A stretch of 64,000 nt of DNA from Cristatella mucedo (lineage: Eukaryota; Bryozoa; Phylactolaemata; Cristatellidae). Positions 32,930-42,271 of the stretch are shown piece by piece. A program made the translations under genes and the position numbers. The DNA is taken from positions 2,453,001-2,517,000 of the forward strand of contig WPIO01000048.1 in the NCBI GenBank assembly GCA_009760855.2. The letters run 5' to 3'. Position 1 is the stretch's first letter. The number at the start of each line of letters is the position of its first letter. The notes beneath the pieces are model-generated. The model was not told where the DNA came from and ran no database searches. It worked only from the letters and a program-made list of their open reading frames with translations.

Positions 32930-34015
32930 AGCATGCGGCTAGACGTTGAGGCTTTGCTATTCTAATTAGTAATGCACTTGTGCGACGGTAATCCTGTGGT
33001 CAGAAATTCAGATATATTTTTTTTGTAACCGCTTGAAGTTTGAAAGCTGCATTTAGAAGGCCGCTTCCACACCCAGTCATTTCGATCTCAAGATTTGAGA
33101 CTGTCTACCACGTTTTCTTGGTAAAAATCAAACTAGCTCTCAGGTTCTGTCAAGGCTGGATTAGTAAAATTCTGTTTTGGCTTTGATTCTGAAAAAACCT
33201 CTAGATCACTGCAGCTAGTGATGAATATGGATTAAAGGCTAGTTAACAAGTCCCAGAGGTTCAGCAACGCGTCTCCTTCGCGAGAGGAGCTTCAATGACC
33301 GATCAACGGATACAGAGCGAAATCCCAACTTTGAACCAAAAGGCCTACCGTGACATAATCATACCTAGGTAAACTGCTACAGCAGTTTCAGCTTCCTGGT
33401 GCCCTCAGGTCTTCTATGGACAAACAATTAGCTGCTCATTGCAATTATTCATTAAATTCATTCAATTAAAATTGCAAAAAATTCGCACGCAGCGATCTCT
33501 TTTCTGCTTCCGACTGTTGCACATCTTTTTCAGCCGATCTGAGCTGCTTCTTTCACGCGTGTTCTAACCCTACTACATCGCTGCATTTCGAGGTTCGCCG
33601 GTAGAGTGCGAGGGGGGACTGAAGCTTACGCAGGTTGCGTTTATTGACCCTGCTTTGCCTCGTACACTTGCCACCTTCTCGATCGTACGGCCGGATGGTG
33701 GCGTTCGACGACTCGGAGATATTGCACACCTCTCGCTTAGTGAATGACATGTGGCTCTTGACCCCGGACGACCTTGCTATTTTTGCTGCGACTAATCCTA
33801 ACGCACTCCCTTGACTGTCCTCCTGATTCAGCTTCTCACTTCTCGCTTTCATTTCCTTGCGTGATCTGGTCTGCTGGCTAGTGTCGGCTCACCGAGTAAG
33901 GCTCACCGAGTAAACACCACTTAGGCTTTGGAGGCACTATAGAAAACTCTCTCCTGAGTAATACCCACGCAATCCTTGTGGCTATTTTGGAGTTACAATA
34001 GGAAATATATTACAT
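32930..34015 (+). mobile_element. LINE B, strongly decayed, interrupted by a ~300-bp insert
   Basis: tagacgttgaggctttgcta, gaaggccgcttccacaccca, cagcagtttcagcttcctgg follow the LINE B C-terminus. The 3' UTR resumes at about 33862 (gtgatctggtctgctggcta) and ends ggaaatatattacatt. Bases 33560-33861 are foreign to LINE B and belong to the repeat also at 62151-62440. Confidence 0.75.
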
Positions 34016-35414
34016 TAAAAATTAAATAACCAATATTGGTATTACCATGGTTGGTATAGGTATATAAAGTATTATACTGGAAAATACATCACCACTTTGA
34101 CGATAATTTCTCACTGTAGAATTATCACTTATTTCCCCTGAAATTTACATCTAAAAATGAATTCTTCAGACGGCTACCTTCCCGTGACATGGGCATCTCT
34201 AAAGAAAGTAATAAACCTAGACCTTGAACTCAAATATTTGTAAAGATAGGGAAATTTCTCAGAAATACCGGTTGGCTTTTGTACCTGTTCTTGGCTGGTT
34301 AACCAATGCGACGTGAAATTCTTTAGAAATCGATTGCCCAGGTGATATTTATATACCTCGCCGGGTGAATGAGAGAGTGATGACTCTATTTTCCCCCTAA
34401 TTAAGCCGAAAAAAACTGGCTGCACTAGGTGGCATCTTCAAGGTTAGAAGAATTACGTCTGTATTCCTATCACCACGATATGGAATTATGCTGGTAGCAT
34501 ACGGCGGTGGCTACATTCTCCCAGCTGAGACTATGACCAACCGTATGCTTGAATTGTCCATCGAGGCTAAGACTAGGTCAGTTAGGAATGAGACTTGACA
34601 ATAATCTGAACCTATGAGGATGACTAATTTATGGAATTTAACAATAGAAGCTAAGAAATGAGGCTATGCGCATGCAAAGTACTTCAACAGTTTCTTCGGG
34701 TTTTCGCAAACGCTTAACTTCAGGTGTACAGTGTCTGGAATACAATGGGTACTTAAGCACGATTACTATCAAAGCCATATTTCTTTCAAAAGCTATTAAG
34801 TCGCAGTAACAATGCAAATAGTTTTTTATCACAACCCAAGATAAGTAAATATCTTATGATGGAACTTACACAGGCTAAAAATAATGTATTTCGGTTGCTT
34901 GTTTATAACAAGTACAATTTCTGAGCCCACAAAAGCACAGAGGAAAACTCGTGCTGACTGAGCGAAATCAGAAACAGGCAGGCTACTGGCGTGTTTTTGA
35001 ATGTCGTCAAATCAAAAGGCGGCACGGTGTTTTTTCGCAAGTGTGTTACAGGTTTTGGGAGCACAGTAAATGAAGGCATAATCTCCAACGGATTTGAAGT
35101 TCTATGGATGAGCACAGATACGAAAAGAGCTAGAAAAGCAGGCAGTGTGGCTGATGGCCTGATAAAAAGTCTTTCAGATAAGTTGGCCCCAGTAAAAGAA
35201 TGGGCATGAAGGTTGAGTGAAATCGCTTTAATTACATGAGCTGCTATTAGAGAAACCATTACTGGATTACAAATGTGGTGCTATGCAGCTGATGCAACGA
35301 TCACAAAGGATAAATCTAGCTGAAAAGTTTTGAAACTTCTGTGAGCTGTCTTTACGTCTGTGGTGTAACGTTGATGACAGTAGGCAGACTCTATTGCGGA
35401 GCTGATGTGGTCAT
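33560..35414 (+). repeat. Direct duplication, copy 1 (~1.85 kb)
   Basis: From tgttctaac at 33560 the sequence matches 62151-64000 base for base with only occasional differences (for example gtgcgaggggggactgaagc, tggtattaccatggttggta, ggcggcacggtgttttttcg in both). It covers the insert, the LINE B 3' end, unassigned AT-rich sequence and a minus-strand LINE scrap. It continues to the window edge in copy 2. Confidence 0.95.
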
Positions 35415-35460
35415 CTAGTGTAATGTCATTCGGGAAAATCGCATCATTTTTGGCGTAATA
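34900..35460 (-). mobile_element. Decayed LINE 3' coding fragment (third, diverged family)
   Basis: The minus-strand frame 34903-35259 contains FTVLPKPVTHLRKNTVPPFD and LTTFKNTPVACLF, the usual end of a CR1/L2-type RT ORF ('PKxWNSLPxxVRxxxDLTTFKxxLKTHLF'). Upstream bases echo DDHISSxxKSAY. It is not a close match to LINE A or B. Confidence 0.6.
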
Positions 35461-35767
35461 CTAATCATGTCTTTTGTATAGCGCCGTCCGTAAGTAAACT
35501 AAATATCTATTTATGCACCTTATAGCTCTCTTTAAGAGAGTCGCTAACAAATAATTGATGAACAGCCAGGTATCCAGCTCAGGCAAGCACGCCAATGCCA
35601 CACAGCTATCATGCTGGAACAAGCATGCACAAAATGGAATACTCGTGGCCTCTAGTTAGAAGAACCACTGCTAGAGAAACGCACTCAATCGTGAACTGGG
35701 AAACAAAGCATAATAGAAAACAGGTCTGCTGAGACGCAATGCAAAAGCATTTCGCTGTTTCACTTAT

Positions 35768-36480
35768 AATGTAGTGTAATGTATCTCCATCGGTAACTTC
35801 ACAAAGCCACAAAGACTATGTAGGTGTTTTGCTGGAGAGTTTTGCATAGCACACTCACGGCCCAAGCCGCTTTCGGTACGCATTGGGTAGCCAACAGACT
35901 TCATCTCACCCAATAAAGATAAAGTGGGAAGCATAGCAGAGTCAGGAGAGCAGTTGAGGTAGAGAGTAGCATAGAAGTAGCAGCTCAGTACCGCTGAGAA
36001 GGATGAGCCACAGCCCGCAGCAGGAGAGTAGTTGTCGTTGAGTAAGAGTTGTGGAAGCGAGTTCCACAGTCTACGACCTGCCGAGCTAAAGCCTCTGTCA
36101 CCAATTTTATTTAAGCGAAGAAATGGAACAGCTAACGTATTGCTTATACGGGATTTGAGGGTACGAGCAGGCTAAAACGGGTGCAGCAGTTCAGCTAGGT
36201 ATGGAGGAGCAAAACCATGGTGGGCGTTGTGGGTCAGCGTAAGTTTTTTTTTCTCTGTATCCGTTGGTCAACCGGCAGCCATCGTAGCTCTATTAGCAAA
36301 GGAGACACGTGGTTAAACCTCTGGGACTTACTTGAAAACTAGCCTTGCCGCCATATTCATAGCCGGCTTCAGTGGCCTAGTTGCTTTCTTGGGTAGCCCA
36401 GCCAAAAGGGTGGGACAATAATCAATCATAGAATGAACTACGGAGCCAGTTAAATTTAGTTACGTGGTTCAAGGCTTCAT
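35768..36480 (-). mobile_element. LINE B 3' half, minus strand
   Basis: Tail gtagtgtaatgtatctccat, then gccacaaagactatgtaggt, ctttcggtacgcattgggta, ccgttggtcaaccggcagcc and agccaaaagggtgggacaat. All frames are broken. Confidence 0.85.
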
Positions 36481-36529
36481 AATGCACAGAAGCCTACAAG
36501 GTCAAATCACTAATATTGAGCAAAGACTT

Positions 36530-38350
36530 TTATGGAACTAGGCAGGTTGTAAGCTTTTTCTGAATGTTGTTAAGTCATGAGGTGACGAAACGCCAACAGG
36601 TAGTAACTTAGTACTCTTATACGACGGAACAAAATGAACGGCCACCAAGGGATTCGAATGCTAGCTGATTAATAGCCTCTTTTGCATAGCAACAGAAGAG
36701 CCTTTACGGTTATCACCACTGCCTGCAGTGGCAATGAAGGATAAACCCACCTCAGGATTCGAACCCGCGACCTCGGGATCGAGGTAGTTATAAGCGATCG
36801 CCTTACCTAGTGTGCCATAACGGCTCGAATTTGAAGTTAGTTAGGGACACAAGCAAATGACCACAGCCAAACCCAACGGAAGGGCTTAGGTGAAACTAAT
36901 TCAGATAGGTGAGCCGAGAAGGACAATGGACGGACCTTATGGTGAGTGATAAGATCGTGAATTGTGTACTCTGCTTGATAGTTAGCCAGTGCTGAATGGT
37001 TAGCGGTGATTTAATGTTAGAGTTGCTAAGGATATGATTGCGATCGATACGATGCCATTGATAACGACAGATAAGCCTTGCTGAGTATTGCTTTAACGGA
37101 AAGTGTGCTATTTACTGCACTCGTAATATGATTTAGATCTAGTAACGTAACTGTAACGTAGTAACGTAACTGCAACTTAGCTGTAGCGTAGTCGGGATGT
37201 CACGAACGACATAGGCTAGCAAAGATATGCTAGCATAGCCTATTATGAGAATTAAACTTTCTCATGCTTGAGTAGCACAGGGTTTTCCCGTGACTGGTCG
37301 GCTGAATTTATTAGTGTGTAAATTAAGGAACGCTGGCTGCCAGCCCAGCTCAATTTGAAAGAATATACTGGAATTCGAGTGCTAATGCCAGCCATAATGC
37401 TGCCTCAGAGCTGTGCGACCTATTACTGAAGGAGCGCCGAAAGGAATCGCAGGGCACGCAGAGACGTGGGCCAACTGCACACGATTCAGAAAGTGTGCTG
37501 TGCTTGGTCAGTAAATTGGTGAAACAGAAGACCTAACTTTTGAAGAGCAGTGGCCCTAAAATTTAATCTTGGGTCAGGGCGTACTTTGAGGTCTCCCTGG
37601 ATGAACTATGACGGTTGATAGTTACTCCGAAATATCCCACTTAGATCGGAACCAAAGCTATAATGCAAAGGAACTATATTGTAAAACAATGTCTGTGACT
37701 CCTAAGTGATACAAAAGACCCTCAAGAAGAATTTGAGGGTAATTTATATCAAAGACTAAAGTGACTGGCGGGTTAATCTTCCTAATTCAGGTTGACTGAA
37801 ATGGTCATTGGACACTTACAGCACTTACAGCGATTAGCTATACATTATCACGACAACTGAGTGTCTCAAATTGTACGTTTTGATGTATATATTTAACTGG
37901 TCTGGCACTACTCGCTGTAGTGCTTCAGAGAATAACGCAATAGGGAGACTGGAAAAGTTGGTAAATTTGATCTGGCTTTGTTTCGAGCATCTAAAGAATG
38001 GCCTGACATTGCATTTTGGAACAATCCTTTGAAAAAGCCTCAGGATAAGGAATAATGTACAATGCTGCTCGTTCACAATAATGGTAACTCTAGGCCTCTC
38101 GGACAGACAACCAATCGTAAGTAGGGTATCTGGAGCTGTAGTGGTTTTCGTAGCCTCATAAATAAACTTAAAACTGAGGCAGCAGGCAGACTGGAATGCA
38201 GACGTTGATAAATGGCCACGCACAGATGGTAATGACTTCGTCCGGAGAGTGTCTTACCTCGGCGATGAATTCTCCGATCTGCCGTTGTGGAAAGAAGCGA
38301 GAAAAGGATCGGCAGCACGATCGTTGCATGGATCGCTAGGTAGGGCGCTC
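36530..38350 (-). mobile_element. Decayed LINE A copy hosting a SINE-2
   Basis: The minus-strand frame 37834-38223 contains VRPFFRC and FSSLPIALFSEALQRVVPDQ, then LNIYIKTYNL, matching LINE A 'VRPLLKK...NYRPVSLQPFLSKTLERVVADQVNSYIGALNL'. Further 3', ttatggtgagtgataagatc (36939) matches the LSLTFRS region. Insertions and deletions are extensive. Confidence 0.65.
36662..36832 (-). repeat. SINE-2 copy nested in LINE A
   Basis: tagcctcttttgcatagcaa, ggattcgaacccgcgacctc, ccttacctagtgtgccataa: complete head and body on the minus strand. Confidence 0.87.
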
Positions 38351-38938
38351 CTTGTGATGCGGTGAAAATCTAGTCTCACCGCGCTGGCCGTCTGGCTTTT
38401 CTCTATCTCGCGTCTTCTATCACGACATGTTTTCTCATTGCTCGCGATCAGCAGAATGACGCTTGAAAATGGAAACTCGTTAGAATTTCAGTGAGCTCAG
38501 ATTGTGCAATTAAAATGCAGTGGTTTAGTTCTTTTCAAGTCTGCTTTGCAAAGAAAGAAGTGAAATCCAGAAGCAGTATGACGACGAGAAACAAGTTCCT
38601 TTCACGTGTGCAGCTCGTTGATTTTGGCTCGGTCCATAAGCTCATAGCCTACACTGAAGGCCAAAAAAAGCACCGGCAGTGGCCAGACTACACACACGAG
38701 CGCGTGCATGCGGGCGCTCACTGGGTATTCATTTAAAAAAAGAACGATGGCGATAGGTCGCATTTTCTCCTAGGCTTTCCCAGCTTGACCCCTTACCATG
38801 TGCTACTTGCTGCCCGCTTGTACTGCCAACTATAACTAGGTTAACATTAAGAGGTGTCACACGGACTGCTCTGATTGTAGAGCTACAAAGACTGATAAGC
38901 TACTTCTAGCAGTATACATTAGTCAAACACTTAACATT
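38351..38938. other. Unassigned intronic sequence downstream of exon 5
   Basis: A plus-strand frame at 38491-38736 has no recognisable motif. No repeat seen. Confidence 0.3.
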
Positions 38939-38970
38939 TTCAAGGCAGCTGGACGTCAACTTCCACAGAC

Positions 38971-39166
38971 CTGCTGTCGTGCACCACGCCATGATCTCCG
39001 ATGCTCTGAGGACATGAGAAAAACGTAGCTGCGAGGAATAGCGTCGCACCAAGAAGATACGAAATGAACGTTAGCGCCGTACACTGAGTAATGGTCAGCT
39101 TGTACTTGCTGATGACCCAGCCACCAATCAGGATGGCTAGAGTGCTCACCAGTGACAAAGAAAGAC
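38971..39166 (-). CDS. SLCO/OATP transporter, exon 5 (TM8-TM9); 3' end uncertain
   Basis: The exon encodes SLSLVSTLAILIGGWVISKY (TM8 with the family's G-G-W/Y-x2-x-K-[FY] motif), then ISYLLGATLFLAATFFSC (TM9) and the start of the large extracellular loop. Acceptor ttcactctag|GT joins exon 4 in phase 1 to read QTGLSLSL. The end is not settled. The best-looking donor is GACAGCAG|gtctgt (used here), which leaves phase 2, whereas exon 6 needs phase 0. Phase-0 GT sites exist nearby (after ...CATGGC, ...GGCGTG, ...GTGGAA) but match the donor consensus poorly. A missed micro-exon between 38970 and 30415 is another possibility. The core of the exon is certain; only about the last 20 codons are in doubt. 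Confidence 0.85.
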
Positions 39167-39399
39167 CTAGAGTGAACCACAAGCAACATAAAAATTAGGA
39201 CTGCACAAGGCACATGCAGCATTGCAAAATAAAAAGGGAAAATGGAGGCTGCTAGCATAAGTCTCATCTTCGGTTTCTCATGGGTGATCCATGAGAGTAC
39301 CAAGAATTCACACTGTCACAGCAGGTATTCATCACCCAGTTGCAATTGCTATCCTAATCTACACTTGAGTTTTTTTAAAGACTGGCAGGTTTAGCTGCC

Positions 39400-41374
39400 A
39401 CTTCTTTCGCCGTCACTTTCACCGAGATTCCTTTCAATTTACAAACTAACTTCAAAAGACGCGCCGTGTTAAGTGCAGGCTCGAATGTCGTTGTAAGAAA
39501 TTGGGGTCTGATGCAGGTCTAGTCGATTTAAAAAAATTCCTTCAAGTTAACATTCGGAAGCTTAAAATAGCCAGGGCTTCCTTTTTTCACTCGAAAACTG
39601 AATTCCTGCCAGTCAGACCCAATAAAAATTATAAGGTAGTAAACAATTTACTGGCTAATGCTGACAGAGCTGACTCCTCAGATATTAACGGCTCTGAAAG
39701 ATATGTGCACTAGTGTGCCTCCATATGCCCTCCTCCGAGTAAAGCAATTATGGAATCTCAACTGGTGACCTTCCTTAAAAGGTTTTCCGAAGTTTCTGCA
39801 TGCTGTGTGTGGCTACCTTAAAAGGTACTTAGATAAAAATAGCTCGTCTCCTGAATACTCTAAACCATCATCTCTGTGGTCTTCACTGGCAGACCAAATT
39901 AGCCCTGCCATAACTAAGATTGTAATGCTTCTTTGGAAGAAGGGGTCGTACCCAAGTTCTTGAAATCGGCAACAAGGAGACCGATCCTTGAAAAACATGG
40001 ATTACACATAGAGGACCTTGCAAACTATCGCCCCAGTTTCTGTTCTTCCCTTTTTGACAGATTCTTGAATAAATTGTTGCTAAGCAGCTGGTTACACATA
40101 TTGAAAAGAATGAAATGTCATAAAATTTCAATCGGGGTTCAAGAGGCGGCACTCCAAGTAAACTGCTCTCCTCCGTGTTAACAATAGCTTTCTATGCGAC
40201 AACGATCACGGGAATTTCACGGCCCTAGCTCTACTGCCTTCTACAACATTGATACGATGTTCTACTTGAACGATTGAGAACAACGATAGGTTGGGCAGAC
40301 GAGGCACTTGCATGGTTTTAATCTTTCTTGTCTGATCGTTTTTAATCCGTGTCGTGGTCAGGTATCACACATGAGACGGGTACCTGTGGAGTCCCTCAAG
40401 GGTACGTCCTCGGTCCCTAGCTGTTCTACATTTATATTAAGGCTCATAGAATAGAATATTACTTTTATGCTAAGGATACTCAGCTTTATTTCTCATTCAA
40501 ACCGTCAAAATCTGCTGCAGAAATTGATAAATTGAATGCACGGCTTGCCGACATTCGATCCTGGACGTCGGGCAATTTCTTGAAACTAAACGACAATAAA
40601 ACCGAACTGCTGCTCATAGGACACCCTAAGCGTGTGGCTAGATTAAAAGGCTGAGCTCTTCTAATACGTAATCCTGTTGTGCGACCATCACCACGTGCTC
40701 AAAATATAGGTGCCGTTTTCGATAGCTGCCTAACTTGTAAAAGCTTCATTCAGATGACTGCTTCTACAGCTAGCCATCACGACCGAAAAGCTGTCTTCCA
40801 CAGTGGCTTGCGAAAAAATCAACTAGCTTTTCAGTTATGTCTTCGGCTTGATTATTGTATTTCTCTTTTTCCTGGGCTACCGAAAAAAGCAACTATGCCA
40901 CTGCAGCTGGCTATGAATATGGCTGCAATGCTAGTTTTCAAGTCGCAGAGGTTTGATCAGGTGTCTCCTTTGCTAAAAGAGCTAGGATGGCTGCCGGTTG
41001 ATCAACTGATACTGAGCAAAGTTCTTACGGTGATCCATTGTCCCATTCCTCAGCTTAAAGACCGTTGGCGCCACAAGCTTTAGCTCTGCAGGTGGTGGAA
41101 CTCGCTTCCTTGATTCTTAGGCAGCGACAACTACTCTCCTGCTGCCGACTACGGCTCATCCTTTCCAGCTGTCCTGAGCTGCTACTTCCATGCTAGTTAC
41201 TACCTCTCTCCTGACTGCTATGCTGCCCACTTTCTCTTTGTTGCATGAGGTGAAGTCTGTCGGCTACCGATAGCCTACTGAAAGCCGCTTATGCTGTCAG
41301 TTGGCTATACAAAACTCTCCTGCACAACACCCGCATGTTACAGATGGAAATATATTACATTACATTACATTACA
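39400..41374 (+). mobile_element. LINE B, decayed 2-kb copy filling intron 4
   Basis: Starts near tcctttcaatttacaaacta (end of endonuclease region), shows ctggctaatgctgacagagc, ccatcatctctgtggtcttc, tggagtccctcaagggtacg (GVPQG), acttttatgctaaggatact (Y-ADD box, now with a stop), ctgctgctcataggacaccc and a tail attacattacattacattac. It occupies most of the intron between exons 5 and 4. Confidence 0.88.
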
Positions 41375-41494
41375 GGCATGCATGCCGCACGGACTTACGA
41401 AAAACGCACCCGCACATGCAACCGTGCACATCTCAAGCAGCACTGATCATATCGAGCCTTCAGTCATTGCCAAAAGAAGGGATCACACCTGTTT
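41260..41494 (+). repeat. Duplicated block, copy 1 (LINE B tail through exon 4 donor)
   Basis: gctatacaaaactctcctgc, caggcatgcatgccgcacgg, actgatcatatcgagccttc and gatcacacctgttt are shared in order with 53790-54022. The block ends within a few bases of the exon 4 donor site. Confidence 0.8.
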
Positions 41495-41653
41495 GGAGGT
41501 TCGCTTGTGCCTCTGATTGATAAAACTGAGTCTCTAAGTACATGGGCAGGTAGATGTAGAAGCCAGCATCCACGAATATGAGAGTACAGCTGGTGAGCAC
41601 GGTCAGGACATATAGAGGATTCTTGACGAACTTCCATAGTGTGGGAAATAGGT
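41489..41653 (-). CDS. SLCO/OATP transporter, exon 4 (TM7)
   Basis: 165-bp exon encoding LFPTLWKFVKNPLYVLTVL and then a hydrophobic stretch to FYIYLPMYLETQFYQSEAQA. This is the OATP 'L..LL.NP.Y' entry to TM7 and the 'F.PKYLE.QF..S.S.A' block before TM8, with the conserved K replaced by M in PMYLE. Acceptor tttttgtacag|AC; donor CAAACAG|gtgtga. Phase 1 in and out, agreeing with exons 3 and 5. The donor side lies about 115 bp from the 3' tail of a LINE B copy. That tail plus the first bases around the donor recur near 53790-54022 as a duplicated block (see findings). Confidence 0.9.
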
Positions 41654-41721
41654 CTGTACAAAAACAGTAAGAAATAAAATTAGAAACCTGTTTTTCCTAA
41701 AGTGCATGGTAAACGCGAGAC

Positions 41722-41776
41722 TGCAGTGGCAGCAGCAACGGCAGCAGCAGCTGCAGCAGCAGCAGTAACAGCATCC
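41722..41776. repeat. Imperfect (GCA)n trinucleotide repeat
   Basis: gcagcagcaacggcagcagc and following units, in intron 3, 70 bp from exon 4. It creates Ala/Ser/Cys-rich frames on both strands that are not genes. Confidence 0.9.
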
Positions 41777-42270
41777 GGTGTCTGTCTGAGAATGGATAAA
41801 TGTGGTCTGCTGTTCCAGTTGCATAACCCTGCTATCTGCTGCCTGCTCAGCAGTGAATACAATGTAGCGCGCAAACAGCCACAATTTTGGTAAACAAAAC
41901 TATTGATAAAAATAAAATATAGGGATAAAAGGAGTATCAAAACACACTAGACAAAATGCACGATAATCCCAATGTGAATACATATTTTTTCAAGAAATGC
42001 AAGCTGGATAAAATTCCATAAGACCTTTTAATTATCTGTGAATCAGGCTGAATGAGGCACTTGCTCAATCCACGCATGGCTTAGTATAATGGGGATTCTG
42101 GAGATATAATAAGCATCTGAAAATCATTTATTGCAAAGAATTGTACATACTGCCTAAATTTCTTTCTGCTTGTGGTGCTGCAGTAATAGAAGTGTGGCAA
42201 CGAGCGATCCGGGCTCTCAAGTTCTCGCAGAAGCTACTGTGGGTGCGTGCATTAAAAGACATGAACTAAA
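41777..42270. other. Unassigned intronic sequence
   Basis: AT-rich, no repeat or coding match recognised. Confidence 0.3.
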
Positions 42271-42271
42271 C

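Noticed and set aside
37140-37196. Tandem-looking gtaacgtaactg sequence
   Set aside because: Only three to four loose repeats of about 10 bases inside a decayed LINE A; too short to call a separate element.
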